From an uncultured Pirellula sp. (GTDB taxonomy: Bacteria; Planctomycetota; Planctomycetia; Pirellulales; Pirellulaceae): a stretch of 10,519 bases of DNA. Shown here one piece after another: positions 7,666 to 10,519 of this stretch; within the stretch, counting starts at the first letter, position 1, and each line of letters starts with the position of its first letter. The stretch spans positions 1 through 10,519 of the forward strand of contig CAILTZ010000785.1 of assembly GCA_903837255.1 (NCBI GenBank), in the 5' to 3' direction. Under the pieces are notes generated by a model that searched no databases, was not told the origin of the DNA, and saw only the letters and a program-made list of their open reading frames with translations. A program made the translations under genes and the position numbers.

Positions 7666-8955
7666 ATGGCTATGAGCAAGAACCTGCAGAGGATTTTCGT
7701 TTTGTTGGTGGCAAACCTTTCTTTAGCCACGGCGGCCAGTTCGAGCCACTCGCAGGAGCTCGGCCAGCAATGGGGACATTGGCGAGGCCCTAGCGGCAAT
7801 GGAACTTCCGCCACGGCCAAACCGCCCAAGGAGTTTGGTGCGACCAAGGGGCTGAAGTGGAAGACGCCGATCCCAGGGCAGGGCTCCGGTTCGCCTGTGG
7901 TTTGGGACCAAAAGGTGTTTGTCACCAGCGCCGTGCCGACCCAGTCTCGAAGCGAGTATGAGTTTCGGGTTTATTGCATGGATCGGCAAACGGGCAAGAT
8001 CGTATGGGAGCAGAAAGCAGCGACGGCTCGCCCGCACGAGGGGACGCACGAGACCAACGGATTTGCTTCGGCCAGCGCATGCACCGATGGCACGATGCTC
8101 TACGCATCGTTCGGTTCTAGAGGCTTGTACGCCTACAGCCTCGATGGCCAGCTCGCTTGGTCCCGGGACCTCGGGGACATGCAAATTCGAAACGGGTTTG
8201 GCGAAGGAAGTTCGCCGACGATCGCTGGCGAGTTGCTGATCGTGCCTTGGGATCACGAGGGGCCATCGATGCTCTATGCGCTCAACAAGAAGACGGGTGA
8301 TACGGTATGGCAGACCAAGCGTGAGGAGCCGACTTGTTGGGCCACTCCGCTCGTGGCAGCCGACCCGCAGGGGAACTTGCAAATCATCATGAATGGCCAA
8401 ACGGCAGCTCGGGGCTATGACTTGAAGACGGGCAAGGAGCTGTGGCGGTGTGCGGGTCAGACCCAGCGGCCATGTGCCTCGGCAGTCGCCGAAAACGGGG
8501 TGGCTTATGTGGCCAGCGGTTTTCGGGGCTCTTACATTGGCGCCTTCGATCTAGCGGGAAGAGGCGATTTGGAGTCCAGCAAGCAGGTGCTGTGGACTCA
8601 GAAGAAGGACACACCCGACGTGGCATCACCGCTTCTCTCGGGCGGTCGATTGTACTACTACAAAGAGAAGACAGGCTTGCTCAGCTGTGTCGATGCAAAG
8701 TCGGGCAAGACGCTTTACGCGGCAAGCCGAGTGCCTGGGGTCAGCAGGACCTATGCATCGCCGGTGGCGGCCAACGGCTGCATCTATTTGGCCGATCGCG
8801 GTGGCTCGATCGTCGTTATCGAAGATTCGCAGGACTTGAAAGTTCTAGCGAGCAACGACATCGGTGAGGGTGTCGATGCGACGCCGGCCCTGGTCGGTAG
8901 CGAACTGATCGTCCGCGGTGAGAAGCACCTGTTTTGTTTTTCCGAATCGAAGTAG
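7666..8955 (+). CDS. Exported PQQ-like beta-propeller repeat protein
   Basis: The product is 429 residues from ATG 7666 (ATG 7672 is equally possible). The frame is open further upstream, but only these starts place a signal peptide at the N-terminus: KNLQRIFVLLVANLSLATA, with cleavage near residue 23-30. No clear RBS is present. The mature protein begins with WGHWRGPSGNGTS, the opening typical of planctomycete PQQ/WD-like propellers. It then has repeated blades of the form G.vYa.d..tGk..W: YCMDRQTGKIVWEQK (103-117), YAYSLDGQLAWSR (155-167), YALNKKTGDTVWQTK (204-218), YDLKTGKELWRC (251-262) and CVDAKSGKTLY (341-351). This is the PQQ_2 / BamB-like fold. No PQQ-dehydrogenase catalytic residues are evident, so a binding or scaffolding role outside the cytoplasm is more likely than redox catalysis. 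It may be functionally paired with the divergent kinase, which is inference. Confidence 0.9.
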   Translation: MAMSKNLQRIFVLLVANLSLATAASSSHSQELGQQWGHWRGPSGNGTSATAKPPKEFGATKGLKWKTPIPGQGSGSPVVWDQKVFVTSAVPTQSRSEYEFRVYCMDRQTGKIVWEQKAATARPHEGTHETNGFASASACTDGTMLYASFGSRGLYAYSLDGQLAWSRDLGDMQIRNGFGEGSSPTIAGELLIVPWDHEGPSMLYALNKKTGDTVWQTKREEPTCWATPLVAADPQGNLQIIMNGQTAARGYDLKTGKELWRCAGQTQRPCASAVAENGVAYVASGFRGSYIGAFDLAGRGDLESSKQVLWTQKKDTPDVASPLLSGGRLYYYKEKTGLLSCVDAKSGKTLYAASRVPGVSRTYASPVAANGCIYLADRGGSIVVIEDSQDLKVLASNDIGEGVDATPALVGSELIVRGEKHLFCFSESK

Positions 8956-9077
8956 GGCTCGGGTCCCGTGCGTATCGATGGCTGCTACTTCCCCAACCGG
9001 GACAGTGAATTGAGACGATCCCCGGGGTATTCCAGCTAGGTTCCGAGGAAGGGAACCGCTGCGGCGGTGGCAAGGGG

Positions 9078-9198
9078 TTTTGGACTGTGTTGACTGGATT
9101 GACCGTGTTGACCAACACCCTGAAACAAGGTCCACCGAGTCAATCATGTCCGCCATCAACACAGTCATTCCTGTCAACACAGTCAATACAGTCCAAAA
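9078..9198. repeat. Large inverted repeat built from a 9-base periodic unit (TGTTGACTG)
   Basis: The left arm (9078-9096) starts TTTTGGACTGTGTTGACTG. The right arm (9180-9198, read on the minus strand) is identical over 19 bases except one G/A difference, which would be a G-U pair in RNA. Inside the arms the nonamer recurs. On the plus strand there are three units: 9088 TGTTGACTG, 9097 GATTGACCG and 9106 TGTTGACCA. On the minus strand there are four, reading down from 9188: TATTGACTG, TGTTGACAG, GAATGACTG and TGTTGATGG. Imperfect pairing can therefore extend inward. It is not coding: both strands read as low-complexity VLT-type peptide. Confidence 0.75.
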
Positions 9199-9219
9199 AC
9201 CCACGAGCAGACCAACGTT

Positions 9220-9237
9220 CCGCGGGAACCCCCGCGG
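9220..9237. repeat. GC-rich short hairpin
   Basis: CCGCGGG-AACC-CCCGCGG is a perfect 7-bp stem with a four-base loop, just right of the large periodic palindrome. No T-run follows on either strand, so it is not a typical intrinsic terminator. Confidence 0.5.
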
Positions 9238-9354
9238 CTGTTCCGTCCTCCGGCTCCAAAACTCCTTCCACTTCAAACATCAACAATCATCACTCGACAA
9301 TCATCAATCCGTCGCTGGATAAAACTCGGGGAATGTCCTTCGTCGTACTATCTC

Positions 9355-9455
9355 CCTTTGCGAGCTTGGCGCCTTTGCGTGAGACCCAAAGATCCCCGGC
9401 CCGGCGAGGGAACGCCAGAAGAGGGTTTCTCGCAAAGGCGCCAAGCTCGCAAAGG
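9355..9455. repeat. 25-bp perfect inverted repeat of the CTTTGCG type
   Basis: The left arm 9355-9379 (CCTTTGCGAGCTTGGCGCCT...) is exactly complementary to 9431-9455 over 25 bases. Partial matching continues inward (GTGAGACCC versus GGGTTTCTC). The loop is about 51 bases. From memory, intergenic repeats with CTTTGCG/CGCAAAG units recur in many environmental bacterial genomes and often give spurious ORFs (here ...PFASLAPLRE...). Whether this is a mobile miniature element or a transcribed hairpin cannot be told. Confidence 0.8.
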
Positions 9456-9498
9456 ATCGGACCAAGAACTCCTCCAAATGGGTGCCTGAAAAAATGTT

Positions 9499-9511
9499 GG
9501 GGACTGTCCCC
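9499..9511. repeat. Short palindrome GGGGACTGTCCCC
   Basis: GGGGAC-T-GTCCCC is a perfect 6-bp-arm palindrome preceded by GGGTGCCTGAAAAAATGTT. The combination of GGTGCCTGA and GGGGACTGTCCCC resembles REP-like sequences that I recall near REP-associated transposases; no such transposase is in the window. Confidence 0.45.
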
Positions 9512-9746
9512 GGTTTTCAAGCGGGTTGGATTGTTCACCATTAGCGGTTTAAATCCGGGACCGCTGATAGACGCTGATGGAACAGCCCAAAACACTGGGG
9601 TTTTGCATGTCCCCGTCTGGTACCGATGCACGCTGGCAGAGGCGGTTGGATTCGAACTATCCGTGTGATCTCCTGAAACCCAGGGATGGTAACTACCGCT
9701 TAATCCATTGATTGATCCGCGCGCACTCATCATAAGATCTCGGCTT

Positions 9747-9767
9747 CCGGTTGGGCAAGCCAACCGG
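9747..9767. repeat. REP-like hairpin CCGGTTGG / CCAACCGG
   Basis: CCGGTTGG-gcaag-CCAACCGG is a perfect 8-bp stem with a five-base loop. It lies between the repeat-rich stretch and the truncated toxin. No U-run follows on either strand. It could be a REP-type repeat unit. Confidence 0.55.
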
Positions 9768-9809
9768 GGGCCTGGGGCATCGTTGCCGCAGGGGGAGGAA
9801 CCGCGTAGA

Positions 9810-10139
9810 CTAAAAAAGCGTTGGAAAGAAACAGAGTGTATCCTGTTGTTCCCTTCCAATTTGCTGTCGAGAAACAACAGCGACAGACGCGAGAAATCGG
9901 GAAAGCCTGCCCGTTTCCGGGCACCCTCCCCACACCACCACGGCATGCGGGTCCGCACCGGGCGGTTCATCGCGACGAAATCCTTGCAAGATTTCGGCCA
10001 AGATCATCCCAGTGATTGCCGCACGATCGTCATCCAGCAAAGGATCGACAGTGATCCGTTCGGCGGACTGATTTCGGTTGAAGAAACCTACCCAGATACA
10101 AGTGTCGATCGGAACTAGGTCACTCGGAGGAATCGTCAT
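9810..10139 (-). pseudogene. vapC: Truncated VapC-type PIN-domain toxin, fused to intron remnant
   Basis: From ATG 10139 the frame gives VPIDTCIWVGFFNR (metal-binding Asp12) and ITGMILAEILQGFRRDE (Glu49), the N-terminal half of a PIN ribonuclease of the VapC family. These toxins cleave RNA and are normally about 130 residues. After residue ~57 the sequence enters the group II intron domain V and continues as an unrelated tail (PPGADPHAVVVWGG...) to a TAG at 9810. The C-terminal half with the remaining acidic residues is missing, so it should have no nuclease activity. The rest of vapC is not found elsewhere in the window. The ATG overlaps the antitoxin end by 20 bases, consistent with translational coupling. 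An in-frame ATG at 10151 is an alternative start. Confidence 0.75.
9896..9968 (-). mobile_element. Group II intron 3' remnant (domain V plus domain VI, CGC-triad type)
   Basis: On the minus strand 9968-9934 reads GAACCGCC...GGTGGT. ACCGCC pairs with GGTGGT, then CGG with CCG (one bulged T), a two-base TG bulge follows, and a distal stem TGCG-GACC-CGCA closes the fold. This is the layout of domain V, with a CGC catalytic triad as in bacterial class C introns; their usual sequence GAACCGCCGTATGCGGAACCGCA... is very close. Next, 9923-9908 forms a perfect TGCCCG-GAAA-CGGGCA hairpin on a lower stem (GGGA near 9930-9927 with TCCC near 9902-9899), matching domain VI. The usual bulged branch-point A (CTATCCCGAT or CTACTCGAT) is replaced by T in CTTTCCCGAT, so it is probably dead. 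No reverse transcriptase ORF and no domains I-IV lie upstream; the sequence there is vapC. I infer a 5'-truncated copy or a deletion product. The family comparison is from memory. Confidence 0.6.
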
Positions 10140-10344
10140 TGAGATCGCCAACCTCGGATTCTTCTAATTGACGCCAATTATCGATCATTTCGACTTGACC
10201 AGAAAGTTGCTTGAGCCGCATTCGACGGGCGTAGCGAATGTAATCTCGCATCGCCACTCGGATAGCTTCCGTCGAATCACTCTGCTCGGTCAGATCACGT
10301 AGCTCGGCTAATTCCTGTTCTGACAGTTCAATCGATGTGACCAT
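10120..10344 (-). CDS. vapB: VapB-type antitoxin
   Basis: A 74-residue protein starts at ATG 10344, chosen because GAGG lies five bases upstream; an ATG at 10359 lacks this. The N-terminus MVTSIELSEQELAELRDLTE, then STEAIRVAMRDYIRYARR, fits a ribbon-helix-helix-like DNA-binding domain of a VapB antitoxin: a beta strand, then two helices. The acidic C-terminus (EESEVGDLNDDSSE) would normally wrap the toxin active site. Antitoxins of this kind block their toxin and repress their own operon. Its partner toxin is broken, so it may persist as an orphan antitoxin that could neutralise related toxins or cross-regulate. RHH assignment is by pattern, not alignment. Confidence 0.78.
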   Translation of the reverse strand: MVTSIELSEQELAELRDLTEQSDSTEAIRVAMRDYIRYARRMRLKQLSGQVEMIDNWRQLEESEVGDLNDDSSE

Positions 10345-10377
10345 GCCTACCTCATCCATTCATTCTCAGGGCTAGTT

Positions 10378-10419
10378 AGACTACCGCTCAATAGTCTCAT
10401 CGGTTCATTTCTGAGTCAA
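10378..10419 (-). promoter_or_regulatory. vapBC promoter with operator-like dyad
   Basis: On the minus strand TTGACT (10419-10414) and GACTAT (10396-10391) are separated by exactly 17 bases, giving a start point near 10384 and a short leader to ATG 10344. A perfect inverted repeat AGACTA-8 bases-TAGTCT (10378-10383 and 10392-10397) overlaps the -10 box, as expected for autorepression by a VapB-type regulator. Confidence 0.5.
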
Positions 10420-10444
10420 GTTGCATTCGTCGATTCCAGCCTAA

Positions 10445-10519
10445 TTACGACAGAACAGGGGCCGGAGTGGATCGTTTCAGGTACCTCTCGAACTCCTCAA
10501 AAACATAGGGAAAACACCC
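10445..10519 (-). CDS. Possible 3' end of a gene entering from the right edge
   Basis: A minus-strand frame is open from the edge to TAA 10447-10445 and encodes 24 residues, including FPYVFEEFERYLKRST. The aromatic/charged composition looks protein-like, and FEEFERYL faintly recalls the N-terminal region of IS91-type transposases. It is too short to identify and may be chance. Otherwise 10420-10519 shows nothing. Confidence 0.2.
   Translation of the reverse strand, partial: GCFPYVFEEFERYLKRSTPAPVLS

Larger units (their letters stand above)
8956..9809. other. Gene-free accessory stretch rich in palindromic repeats
   Basis: No frame here has a recognisable domain, a signal peptide or a sensible start. 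The open frames change composition when they cross the repeats and read through their inverted copies. The stretch starts with small stems (GGTTCC...GGAACC near 9040-9057 and ACCGC-tgcg-GCGGT just after). It then carries the inverted arrays and hairpins listed separately, a pair of ACAATCATCA copies near 9284-9306 and two CGCTGAT copies (9562-9568, 9572-9578). I see no terminator with a U-run for the gene ending at 8955. Confidence 0.7.

Noticed and set aside
9078..9198. CRISPR array
   Set aside because: The repeat unit is nine bases, imperfect and contiguous without spacers, and the two halves are inverted.
9934..9968. Domain V read on the plus strand
   Set aside because: The plus-strand sequence lacks a GAGC/CGC triad at its 5' side and its outer stem does not pair; only the minus strand gives the canonical layout.
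9290..9970. Minus-strand frame of 226 codons starting at the intron/vapC junction
   Set aside because: It reads through domain V, two hairpins and one arm of the 25-bp inverted repeat; this is repeat DNA that happens to lack stops.
9708..10118. Plus-strand frame of 136 codons opposite vapC and the intron remnant
   Set aside because: No RBS or domain, Arg/Pro-rich, and antisense to recognisable PIN residues.

Overview
The window looks like chromosomal DNA of a planctomycete, probably in or near the Pirellulaceae. I base this on family composition, since no rRNA or tRNA is present to place it. The signs are a fused ResB/CcsA cytochrome c maturation protein, a Ser/Thr kinase with an extracytoplasmic Cache-like sensor, a secreted PQQ-type beta-propeller with the WxxWRGPxGNG signature, a PhoPQ-activated pathogenicity-related hydrolase, weak Shine-Dalgarno signals and moderately high GC.

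Layout. Positions 1-7434 carry four genes on the minus strand. In transcription order they are a membrane-anchored kinase (7434-5125), a secreted PqaA-like alpha/beta-hydrolase (4919-3534), a putative lipoprotein with repeated W-anchored modules (3346-2069), and the start of a CcsBA-type cytochrome c synthase (2052 to the left edge, 684 codons visible). The last two are 16 bases apart and almost certainly one operon. The other gaps (187 and 205 bases) hold promoter-like boxes and small dyads. Divergent from the kinase, a PQQ beta-propeller protein runs on the plus strand (7666-8955).

Positions 8956 to about 9968 contain no convincing gene. They hold at least five structurally different inverted repeats: a 9-base-periodic array folded into a large palindrome, a 25-base perfect inverted repeat of the CTTTGCG type, and several short palindromes. 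At the right end of this stretch, on the minus strand, lies what I read as domain V plus domain VI of a bacterial group II intron with a CGC triad. It is joined directly to the first ~57 codons of a PIN-domain toxin gene.

Positions 9969-10419 hold a VapBC-type toxin-antitoxin locus on the minus strand: an intact antitoxin with a clear RBS, a sigma70-like promoter with a dyad over its -10 box, and a toxin cut off inside the PIN fold. The right edge (10445-10519) may contain the last codons of another minus-strand gene.

Functionally the left half is envelope biology: cytochrome c assembly, an envelope lipoprotein, a secreted hydrolase, a transmembrane sensor kinase and an exported propeller. 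The right part is an accessory zone where repeats and a retroelement remnant have accumulated and broken a toxin gene. I found no CRISPR array, complete transposon or obviously new multi-gene system. The intron-tail/vapC junction and the periodic palindrome are the most unusual signals.
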